A stretch of 64,000 bases of DNA, from the NCBI GenBank assembly GCA_003008705.1, contig PDUO01000020.1, positions 746,817-810,816 on the forward strand. Direction: 5' to 3'. This DNA comes from Pezicula radicicola (Eukaryota > Ascomycota > Leotiomycetes > Helotiales > Dermateaceae). The notes under the pieces were generated by a model that saw nothing but the letters and a program-made list of their open reading frames with translations, ran no database searches and had not been told where the DNA came from. Of this stretch, positions 12,531 to 22,403 are shown in pieces; positions within the stretch are counted from its first letter, which is position 1, and each line of letters starts with the position of its first letter. The translations under genes and the position numbers were made by a program.

Positions 12531-13616
12531 ATGTCGTCCTCCGCAGATTTCGAATTCTTACCCCTCGGAGCAATTATCAAGACCTTCCAAGTCGGTAGCA
12601 CGAATATCGTCCAAAACTTCGATTCCCCAGCGCAATACGAAGCACACAACGCACCCTACTTTGGCGAGACTATAGGACGCGTTGCTAATCGCATCAGCAA
12701 CGCGAAGATCGAAAAGCTAAATGGAAATTCGTACAAGCTTGCGGCGAACAATGGCCCAAATGCGCTACATGGAGGAGAGAAGGGCTGGGGTAAAAGGGTG
12801 TGGGACGGTCCAACACCTATTGGTGTAAGGAAGATTGATGGGTTGGAAGGCGAGCTGAAGTCTGGCGAGAGTGTGACGTTTAAGCTGAGAAGTGAGGATG
12901 GTGATCAAGGATATCCAGGAGAGGTGCTTGCTGAGGTCATTTACACTCCTGGGACTCAAACCTCGCCTGATGGGAAGAAGGTCAAGGTCTTAGGAATTGA
13001 ATATCAAGCCAAGCTTGTGGCTGGAGCGGATGAGACTGTCTTGAACATTACCAACCATTCGTAAGTTTTCTTCCAGGGATATGAATGAATCAGACTGACA
13101 TGAGTTAGGTACTTCAACCTATCCGGTCTACCAACAATCGAGGGAACAGAAGTAGCATTGACTACGAATTCTTACCTTCCAGTCGATGCTGGTGGGATAC
13201 CAACAAAGGGTCCCGAGCCATACAAGAGCATCGAAGCCAACAAAACTTTTACATTAGGTGCCAAAGAGCCATCAGTCGACGATTGCTTCATTATCAATGA
13301 GAACTCATCTTCCATACCGATAGACACAAGATCAGAACCTCTAAGAAAACTTGTCTCAGCATATCATCCAAAGACTGGAATCCATCTCGAGGTGCTGAGC
13401 ACTGAGCCTGCTTTCCAATTCTACACTGGAGGCTTTATTGATGTGCCAGCTGTTGACAGTCTCCCTGCGAGGGGTGTTCGCAGCGGTTTCTGTGTCGAGC
13501 CAAGCAGATATGTTAACGCACCGAATGTGGAGGAATGGAAAAATCAGGTACTGGTTAAAAAGGGCCAAACCTATGGAAGCCGTATTGTGTACAGGGGTTG
13601 GAGTGATAAGGAGTAG
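12531..13616 (+). CDS. Aldose 1-epimerase (galactose mutarotase)
   Basis: Interconverts alpha and beta anomers of hexoses, feeding beta-galactose into the Leloir pathway; expected to be cytosolic. Exons are 12531-13060 and 13109-13616 (48-bp intron, GTAAGT...TTAG, phase 2), giving 345 residues. Seen: GETIGRVANRI near the N-terminus (substrate-binding Arg region), NALHGGEKGWGKRVW, the NHSYFNL motif with the catalytic acid His spanning the intron, and CVEPSRY with the catalytic-base Glu near the C-terminus. Length and motif spacing are normal for the family. No signal peptide is visible. Neighbouring genes are not other galactose-pathway genes, so no cluster is implied. Confidence 0.93.
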
Positions 13617-14899
13617 ATATAGCGATACATGATGGGACTTCGCTCCCTAGATTTTACTAATAAGGTCAAAATAACACTCAATTTATGAGGGGCATGACAA
13701 ATACCGCTGTTCATAGACCAGTAGAACGGGGCTGACACGATTCTCTTTGAGACGTGCGCCCTACAACCTTATTGTCCCCCTTTTTGACTTGCTAGAGTTG
13801 GAGGCCGATTTGCTGCCCACTGAGGGTTTTGGTTACAATTAATTATTCTGCCAGTAATTTAACCACTATAAGTCGCTAATCGACTACAGTAAGTCACTTT
13901 TAACTACATATTGTGGCATTTTAGATATCGCCACTGACAGATACTGTTATATTAAATTATTTTACAAATACTTATTGAAGGAATGCATTTAGATAGTCAG
14001 CAGAAAGAAGAGCTGTTTACACGTCTTGCTTCTGTTGCATTTCAAAGGAGCTTGTAGACTACCGTAGCTCTGTGCAGACGCTTTTCGTCGCTTAGCTTGT
14101 GCAGATAGGCCATGCAATGTTACGTAAATTACTGTCCATACCCTATACTTATTTCATCTAGGAGGATATCTGCGGGTTTAGAACTTAAAAGGGATCGAGA
14201 TTGATGTGCTTCTCCTGTCCGCAAGCTGTATGCAGCCTTGTTGCGGGGATACGGTGCTTTATAAGCGAACTGCATGAAAGTTCAACATATGAAATCCACG
14301 AACATGTGAATATATATCAGATAGAGATCCGAGCGCTTGGACGTCATTACTTAAAAGACATGTATGTTCTGAAACCAACGGTGTTATCCTGTGGTTTCAC
14401 TGGATACCAGCCTAAACTTATGATTTCATAGTAAACATTTTGATACGAGCTTTGGGTTTTTTCCTAAGCGATGGCGCAATGCTAGCGCAAATCAGTTCCT
14501 GTCTAAACGGATTGCCAAGAACTAGTTACATAGCCTAGATTGATTACTCATGAGCAGGCTGCATGATAGCGCACTATATCCACCACTCCCAGTAAATGTA
14601 AAGTAATCGGGAGCGTTGTGAAGTAAAAGTTATTGGTTATGCTTCTCCACAAACTAGTATATGGTCGCCTTGCAGCTGTCGTGCTAACACAGTCAGCTTT
14701 GCTGATAAGGCTGGCCCATTGCACATGAATTTGATTGACGAAAATAGGATAGTATCAGCTCCTTCGAAATAGTACTTAGATCACTTCAAACGGCAGAGTT
14801 TTGAAGTCCAGAATCATTCACCTTGGAAAGACAACCAAGCCACTAGGCCCTCAGGCGACTCCAACGACAGTTTAAAGCTTAAGCGACGAAGAAAAAAAC
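13617..14899. other. Intergenic region, nothing recognised
   Basis: About 1.3 kb of moderately AT-rich DNA between the epimerase and the catalase-like gene. Short frames are present (for example 14201-14431) but none has coding character. No repeat family or RNA gene is evident by eye. Confidence 0.5.
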
Positions 14900-16006
14900 A
14901 TGCCTCTCCCATCCGATGAACAGGTGGTGAAAACAGCACAAGAGTTGGTGTCCACATTCCAAGCAATATTGTAAGCAATCTATTTCTTTGTTCTCATGCC
15001 CTCGAAACACTGTCTTACGGCTCTGAGAGCATGTCTCAAAGTTCTTGCTCGTTGAGAAAGAAACAGTACTAATTTGTTGAAGTGGAAAACACCCTGGAAT
15101 AAGACCTGGTAAAATAAACTAGCCACCATCCTTCCCAACCTTTTCACAAATCGCACTAATATTCCAACAGCCCACGCAAAAGGAATCCTCCTAAACGGAA
15201 CCTTCACACCAACCACCAAAGCAGCAGAACTATCCAGCGCACCCCACTTCACACAATCCAGTACACCAATCCTCGTCCGTTTCTCCAACAGCACCGGTAT
15301 TCCCATAATCCCCGATACAGACCCCAATGCCGATCCACGCGGAATCGCCATCCGTTTCCAACTACCCTCAACACCCGATGGAAAAAGGGTCCACACAGAT
15401 ATAATCTCGCACTCAATCCCTTTCTTTCCAACTCGTACAGGTGCCGAATTTCTCGAATTCCTACACGCACTCATCGGTGGAACTATTGATGAATACCTCG
15501 GTTCTCATCCTGCTGCAGCTGCGTTTGTGACAGCTCCAAAACAAGCACCTAGTAGCTATGCTCGCGAACCATATTATAGTGTCACTGCATTCGCACTTGT
15601 TTCATCCACCGGCAAAAAGACTTTCATTCGATATCATATCCATCCTATTTTAGGACATGAAACTCTTTCGGCTGAAGAATTGAAGGAGAAGGAACCGAAT
15701 TTTTTGCAGACTGAGATTAAGGAACGGTTGGGGAAGGGTCCGGTGGAATTCAAATTGTTGGCGCAGGTTGCGGAGGAGGGTGATGTTACGGATGATTGTA
15801 CTGTTCATTGGCCTGATAGTAGAGAGGTTGTAGAATTGGGAACTGTGAGGATTGAAGGTGTTGAGAATGATGGTGACACTACGATGAAGGGTCTTATCTT
15901 TGATCCTATTCCGAGGGTTGAGGGTGTTGAACCGAGTGAGGATCCGTTGTTGGAGATGCGTGCTGCTATTTATTTGATTAGTGGGCGTGAGAGGAGAGCT
16001 GCTTGA
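14900..16006 (+). CDS. Small catalase-like heme protein (catalase-related peroxidase)
   Basis: A short member of the catalase superfamily (310 residues against 500 or more for true catalases), of the kind annotated as catalase-related peroxidase or SrpA-like. Exons are 14900-14970, 15083-15108 and 15171-16006; the second exon is only 26 bp. Seen: FGKHPGIRPAHAKG with the distal His, assembled across both introns. It is followed by LVRFSNSTG (the Asn-containing distal motif), DPRGIAIRF and, near the C-terminus, WPDSREVVELGTV, typical of the short form. No signal peptide is visible. Known short catalases are heme peroxidases; the substrate here is unknown. The first intron is an introner-like element (14971-15082). 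An alternative start is unlikely because the ATG directly precedes the conserved first exon. Confidence 0.85.
14971..15082 (+). repeat. Introner-like element, copy A (intron 1 of the catalase-like gene)
   Basis: A 112-bp intron starting GTAAGCAATC and ending ACTAATTTGTTGAAG, in phase 2. It is closely related to introns at 42522-42639 and 29556-29639, which sit in unrelated genes. Against copy B I count 11 mismatches over the first 80 ungapped bases, and the last 18 bases are identical. An imperfect stem can form: ttctca (14991-14996) with tgagaa, and tttct (14983-14987) with agaaa, within 15053-15063, leaving a 3-base bulge. Confidence 0.85.
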
Positions 16007-16235
16007 TTATTATTGGAGAAACTAACGCCCGTTACTGTCGTTTCAGATCCGGGTTAGTTGAGAGACCTGGAGATTTTGCAAACTGGCGAGCTTTATTTTA
16101 AGTTTTTTTTTTCGGAGCAAGGATGAGAATACATTGTGATATTGAGTATGCAGTTTTCAGAGCACTACATACATGGTATGCGGCCGGACTCTAATCTTCT
16201 AGCAGAAGCTTCTCTCAGGTGAGAGTTAGCAATTA

Positions 16236-17183
16236 CTACATGTACTTTCCAAAAAAGTCCAACAACATCTTGTAGCCTCGTGTGTATTCCTCTTTAACCC
16301 GGCTATCATCCAGGTTTGCCCTAAGACGGTTAGCATTTTGTTCTAATTTGCTAAACACTACTTTCGACCTAGGAAATCCACAGATAAAGAAAATAGAACT
16401 CTAAGTAGGTAGAGGTCCTATCCTGTGCAATGAATTCGCGAGAAAGAAGTATTGAAACTCACCTCGCAGCTAACCACCCATGAACCTGATCCCTAAATAT
16501 CTCCACAACCTTCTCGCCCTTCAAATTCCCTCCAAAAGCTTCCACATCATCTTTGACCTCATCGCCACTCGCTAGAATAGCAAACGGAATTTGAATATTC
16601 AAAGCATCACTCGGATCCAACATAGCCGGATGAACCTGAGCAGCAACTTTCCAAATAGTCTCCTTCCCAGCAGCGCCAAGAGTAACAACTTTTCCACCCC
16701 AACACACACCAAGAGCTCCCCATTCAACAATACTTTTAGAGATTTTCAACTCCTCAATAACGTTGGGGATTCGGGCAAGAGTAAGAGGCGGAGATGCTTT
16801 TGCTGCAAAGAATTCGCTGATTTTGGCTGGCCCTTCTACGGAATCGGGTGAGAACCATGATGGGTCCGCAGGTACGCCATCGAAGAAATCGGGAATGATG
16901 ACAAGATTTGGTGAGGTTTTGTTGGTGTGGGCTAGAATGTCGGCTCCTTGAAGAAGTTGGGGACTGAAGCCGAAGATGTCGTAGACAATGAGGATTGCTT
17001 TCTTGGCATCGGCTGGCCCAGTAATATCTTTTGAAACTTTCAGTTCGTGTATTTTAGTCGTGAGATAAAGAGAAATGACTTACAGGCTTTCATATTGGCG
17101 ATTTGAGAATATGAGCCTTTTGGCTTGTAGTCTTTTGCGACCACTGGGGGGATTGAACAGCAAGCGGATGATGGTTGAGACAT
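16236..17183 (-). CDS. Dienelactone hydrolase family protein
   Basis: An alpha/beta-hydrolase with a Cys-His-Asp triad; the founding enzymes open dienelactones in aromatic degradation, but fungal paralogues vary widely in substrate. Exons are 17183-17084, 17036-16463 and 16320-16236, giving 252 residues. Seen: the N-terminal CCSIPP segment, AILIVYDIFGF, the nucleophile motif GVCWGGK, the Asp region (ASGDEVKDD) and the His motif QVHGWLAAR just before the second intron. The short last exon encodes a typical amphipathic C-terminal helix ending LLDFFGKYM. A TATA-like run (about 17279-17287) lies roughly 100 bp upstream of the ATG. It is convergent with the catalase-like gene (229 bp between stops). 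Confidence 0.9.
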
Positions 17184-18343
17184 GTTTTTTTTTGTCGTTG
17201 AATTGATATTTAACTTGAATATGATGATTGTATTCTGTTTGAATTGAATTGGAAATTTTGAAGAGGAATCCAACATCATATATATACATCTCCATGTGAG
17301 CCAAGACTCTCAAACTAACTTTTCTACGCTACATCCTTTGGCGTTATTTCGAGGCCTCGAACTGTTAATCTCAGACTTAAACATGCGAAGAAAAGGAGAT
17401 AAATGGGGATAAGAGTGCTTTCTAATCTGAGATGGATTTCTGGCAGATATCTCCGTTGTTCTGTAGCCTCCGGTTTTCGCATCTATCGCTTCCGGTCTTC
17501 GGATTCGGTACCTTTACGTCATAATCTGCTTCGATCATAGCAAGTTGTTGTTTCTAACAAATTTCTGTTTACTTTTATTAATGTTAGCGACACCCATCGA
17601 AACGTGTTTAGCATATGTTTAAATTATACGATTCTTTGGGTGTCTTCTTCTTTCTAATTTACAAAATTACAGCCGCTTTCTCCTGAAACCAGAGACAACA
17701 CTGTCTCTAAATAATTTTGTACCTACTTGTAACTGTATTCAAGGACTTTATTCCTACTAAAGTGCCGGTTGAAAATCTGGGGTTTGGAATCTCAATAATT
17801 GAGCCATCAATGGTGAAAATAATGGTTCTATGACTAGGTTGTAAATGTAAAACTTGTGAACCTCAGAATAGTAAATTGGTCTACAGAGAGGGGGAAGTAC
17901 CACAATGGTATAGAAAAGTTTTAGAGGTAGTTGCTAAACAGCAGAGGCTGAACATGTATGTTTACGTTGTGAGTCTAGTTAAGCGATCTCAGCTCGCTAA
18001 CTGAGCCATTTATTTGTAAAAGGGGCGACTGTCGCATGACTGAAAATTCTATAGAACGTAGTGTACGTGACTATAAATAAGAGGATAATACCCACATATA
18101 GGCGTAGTAACCGCACTTGATTTGAGTAATCCACCTTACCCTCACATGACTAGAAATCTTGCGCCAGACTAACGCTTGAACTACAAATAGTTTTAGAAAT
18201 ATTTCTTTAATAGAATATAAGACCCCTTTTGCTGTTCATTCCTTACATTGTTGCTGCTTTGATAAGAACGATTCAATATTCATTATTATCAGCGGCAATA
18301 TTACCATCCTAGAGCCAGATACATTGCTAACACAAGACTATGG
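17184..18343. other. AT-rich intergenic region, nothing recognised
   Basis: About 1.2 kb without coding character. It marks the start of the gene-poor block that runs to about 38.9 kb. Confidence 0.5.
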
Positions 18344-20143
18344 TCAAACATTCTTCTTATCCGCCCCAGCATACAGATTTCCTGGTACAGGTTTCGAGAC
18401 CTCATAACTACTAAACCCACAATGCCCAACTTCCCCGCCTGAACCTTCCTGTATAACACCCCACTTTAGGGGTAGTAACGACGCCGATAAGTCTTCTGCA
18501 GGGTGTTTATGGCATGCAGCGGAAATTGCAGCACTGCAACTGCCAACTAACGGCATGCCAACAGGGTAACGACGGAACCCATTGATGATGCCACCAACCA
18601 CGGCTATACTGCCCACAACCAAGCCTGAAAATATCGCAATACATGAGTATCCGACCTTCGAGATGGAGTCATCAGTATCCAACTGCCCTGAATCATCATA
18701 CACTGTCACAAATGCTAAAAACAACGACTGTAACATAAGCCAATGAAGCATAGCTGACATGAGGAGTAGTGGCTGTTAAATAAGAATTAATCGCCTGAGA
18801 TAGTTTAGCTATAGATGAAGTAACTTACAAGGGCATATGTATAAGGCAGTTGAAGATAATATGTTGAACGTTGTTGCCCCCTTGGAGAAGTTACACGTAA
18901 AGCTTTCCGATGGTGTGCAAATTGGCTCCATTCACGGGCACCTAATACGCACGAGAATAGGCCGTTATAAGTCAGATAGAGAAATGAGAGAATGCCTTGT
19001 GGAAGATTTGCTAAAAGCACCATCGTAAGAAGATTAGTGATCTCAAGATTAACCACAGAATTCGCATGAATTGCCCCAAAACCTAGCTCATACATAGACT
19101 TAATGTTGGAAGTTCCGATGCCAATCATCCCTAGGTTTAGGAGCCATATCCCGACAGCTATAACTGATATACACCTATAGAGCATTAGCTTACAGTAGTG
19201 TTAGAAGGTAGATTTTCGTACAGAATATTACATGTAAACCACCGTTTCAAATTCGCTACCTTGAACCAAAAACTCCTCTTAGATATCCATGGTCTGGCAG
19301 CCTTTATTTTCCACTTATATATTTTTTTTGAGTATCCTCTTTGGTAGTTAGGCAAATCCCGACGGTTGTAGGATCTGGGCTATCAAGATACGAGGCTACG
19401 GCATCGCCAAGAGTAACCAGTGTTGGTGTTTTTAGCTTCCAAACAGTGAAAATCATCACAGTAGCCTTTACGATATTTGCTGCAATAACGACAAGCATAA
19501 TCATAAGACGAAAACTCAGGTGGCACTTTTTGACTACTGTTTCTATCATACAGTAGCTGATAGGATAATCGCCTACCTCCCAAGTCGACGCAGCCGCGGT
19601 TGCCTTGGATAATGTGCAGACCGGCTCCCTATCCGTGTAAGGCCTGCTATACCAATCATCACCGCATATCCAGTAATATGGGACTTCGTCATAAGAGCTC
19701 CAAGAATTAGAATACCTAACATCATTAGTGGCATTAACGTTTGTAGTAATAAGAAGAACATTCCGGACTTTACTAGTGAAATTGACCGCATACTGTGACA
19801 TGCAAGCGGTTGCGGTATGAATCAAAGCCATTGTCTTTGGAGATTAGTCGCTCTTGCACTTTTGGGTTCTTGGAAAAGTCGCTCAAGACCCAGCTACAAG
19901 TAAATTGTCAGTTACAGTTTGCCAAATCATAAAATTTTATACTTACGACCCTAGTTCATAGCTATCGTACTTGGAGTCTAACTGAGGCCGACTAGATGTG
20001 CTGTACTGCGATTGCCGATTGGAATTTTCACTCTGCGCGGTGTATTCCTGAAGAACATAAGGATTGACATTTGAAAAAGGCTGTTGATAGCCAATATCAC
20101 TTTCTTCTAAGGGCGTGTAAGCTGAATGATATTGCCATGCCAT
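18344..20143 (-). pseudogene. Broken DUF6536 membrane protein gene
   Basis: Similar to fungal multi-pass DUF6536 proteins (function unknown). The 3' part is well preserved: YLTYNGLFSCVL, FAHHRKALRVTSPRGQQRST and a clean intron (18773-18828), then PLVGSCSAAISAACH, LLPLKWGV and VGHCGFSSYEV. The middle part has PYYWICG, WEVGDYPISYC and LVTLGDAVASYL. Three defects are visible. The N-terminal transmembrane block, which normally carries a GWRTG-like motif, is absent between the first exon (20143-19947) and the next. The WVLSDF segment and the CMSQYAVNF segment are in different frames (break near 19835). The frame ending KEDTQKK in an A8 run near 19321 must shift by one base to continue into KAARPWISKRSFWF. 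Unrecognised introns cannot repair all of these, so I call it a pseudogene, although sequencing errors in homopolymers could explain part of it. Confidence 0.75.
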
Positions 20144-21163
20144 AATAACGTGAAACGGATAAGAAGTCGTCCTCCTACACCGATATACAGATTGCTTGTG
20201 TAATGCTGCAAGTTCAAATATGAGCACGCGACTACACCCGTAACTGACTTCATTGAATTCAGTTAGTGACTTGATATAAGTTGGATGACTGACTTGAGGA
20301 GCTTGTTTAGATTAAGTCAATTACTTCTTAGGTAGCTATTTATATTAATTAACTCACTTAATTAATGCAGCAGACCGGAGAAACCTACCAAGTAGCCTTC
20401 AGGCAAGACGCAGCCGAAGAATGCACTAATTGGATTACAGTTAGCACGTGGGTAGTGTACTTGGTGAAAGTAGGGGCGGGAATCATGTGCTTTTCTTTTT
20501 CTTGTCTTACTCTAGGTAAACTCTAAGTACGCATACCCTAGGCCGTAGGTGTTTTACTAGTGATCATCATAACCAAGTCTCCTTCAGTATCATGGAACAT
20601 ATCAGCGTTTGTGGTTGCTGAATGTGGAAAGATCAAGGGCTTTCAGAATTTTTCAATTATTTATCTGCAGTTAGGCCAAACCCTCGGTTTTTGGGCTGGC
20701 CATCGGGACACCGATTCGTCTACACGTATGGCTAGGCCATCTTATAGAGATTGAATTTGCTGGAGATCTAAGGTTTATGGCTTGGAGCTGAGAACTGATA
20801 ACTTTTAGGGGTCAGCATCGTGCTCCGAGGACTTGCAGGATTCGCTTGCATCCTGCTTCTAGTTTAGCGACGAACTTAGTAGACGACTAAGGAAGGCCAA
20901 GCTCAAGTCTAAAGTCTTTGGCATACTCCTCTGATTTGCAGTGTATTACTGCTAATCAGCAATGGCTGGAATGGGCTGAAAATGGCGCATATCATGTAAC
21001 ATTTCAACTCATACCACATTAGGTGCTTGTAACAAATATATTGAAAATCCCACAGTACTTAGTTACTGACACTAGTATCGTCCAAATTTCTCCCCAAAAG
21101 TGGAAATCAGTATGCCCCCCCCCACAACGCGGTCTGCATTTTATCTCAGCTAAATATGCTCCC
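20144..21163. other. AT-rich intergenic region
   Basis: No gene is supported. A copy of a dispersed AACTCACTTAA-type motif lies near 20348-20362. A run of nine C around 21116-21124 precedes the glycoprotein stop. Confidence 0.45.
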
Positions 21164-22403
21164 TTAATGTAATTCGTGCACAGGCTCATGCGCCACCTCA
21201 TGCATACCTACAGGATTTGTTGGAAACCCAGTGGGACTCGTCGGTGGAGAATATGGTGGAGCAATAACACTCATGCGGTCTGGATCGGAGCCAGCTGCAA
21301 CCGCATGAGAATTCAGCTGTGCTGTATTCTTTCCAGCATAAGGGTTCGAAGGGGTAACTGCAGACTCGTTTACTGGATGAGCAGAAGGCACAGCATGTGC
21401 TTGCCCGTAAGCATTTCCTTGATTCTCATATCCGGTTTGAACTCCCTGTGGGTTAATGCTTTGAGTGGCTGGGAATCTAGGATCGTAAGTGTTGTTGTTT
21501 GTCGACATTATTTCGGGGTGTTGAGGCGGGTTACGTCCGCCTTTGTTCCTCCTAAATAGGAAAAATGCCAATACTCCCAAGACACAAAGAAGTGCTAATC
21601 CTCCAATCGTGCCACCTACAATTGCTCCTATTGGTGTTTTCGGTTTAGGTGGAGGACTGGGAGTAGTTGGTAACGAGGGGGTTGTAATAGTTGGTGACGA
21701 AGGGATTGTAAAAGTTGGTGACGAGGAGGTTGTAGAAGTTGGTGACCAGTATGCGTTATAGATGTATAAAGTGCTCTGTGAAGTTGTTGCATTGTCATAT
21801 GTTGTGTAGTATGTCTCTTCTAAAAGATCGCCTGAGCTTCCACAGTCCCACGCAGTGGCAACATAGTCAAACTCGAAAGTCTCTGTAATACAGAGTGGTG
21901 CGGTAGCATCAGTACTAAGTGGCCATTCAGTCAAATGATGGCTTCTAGATTGATGCTAGATTTTATTTACCATGAAGTGACTAGCCAATTATCCAGGAAG
22001 GAGGATGCATAATGGCTCATAGCTGTGCTGTCGATACACGTAGTTGGCAGTGCACAATTATCAACACCTCGACCTATTGTTCTGCAGCATCCTGCGGCAC
22101 CGAACTCGTTTGTAGCGCAAACTGCACCACTGAGACAGTATATTGCGCCAGCTTTACAAATGTAAGTATCTCAAAATTTTGTGAATGGGTAAGAGGATTC
22201 TTACCCGAAGACTTTTGGTAGTATCCGCACGTAAAGTCACCAGGTTGCTGTCTTCTCCGTAGAGGTTTAGGAGCTGCCGTGGGCTGTAAGGGGATCTGAG
22301 TTGCAAGGTCATACTGCCCTTGCTTGGTAGGTTGAACACCATCCCAAGGTATACCGTATGTTGTGCCAATAATGGCAAGCAGGTAGAAGACAGTGGAAAG
22401 CAT
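21164..22403 (-). CDS. Type I membrane glycoprotein with Cys-rich ectodomain
   Basis: Exons are 22403-22205, 22151-21971 and 21941-21164, summing to 385 residues. The N-terminus is a signal peptide (MLSTVFYLLAIIGTTYG). A short Pro-rich stretch follows, then a Cys-rich region assembled across two introns (TCGYY, AIYCLSGAVC, GAAGCCRTI, TTCIDS). Next are a Ser/Thr/Pro-rich stalk, a single transmembrane helix at about residues 230-257 (PIGAIVGGTIGGLALL, then FFLFRRNK), and a Pro/Asn/Tyr-rich cytoplasmic tail. The architecture resembles fungal cell-surface sensor-like proteins of the WSC/Mid2 style, but I see no diagnostic domain. The last acceptor was chosen as CTAGAAG because the earlier AG would create an immediate stop; this splice is the least certain part. 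Confidence 0.72.

Noticed and set aside
16321..16462. 142-bp intron of the dienelactone hydrolase as a further introner copy
   Set aside because: Similar length only; it starts GTGAGTTTCA and lacks the shared internal blocks and the TTGAAG end.
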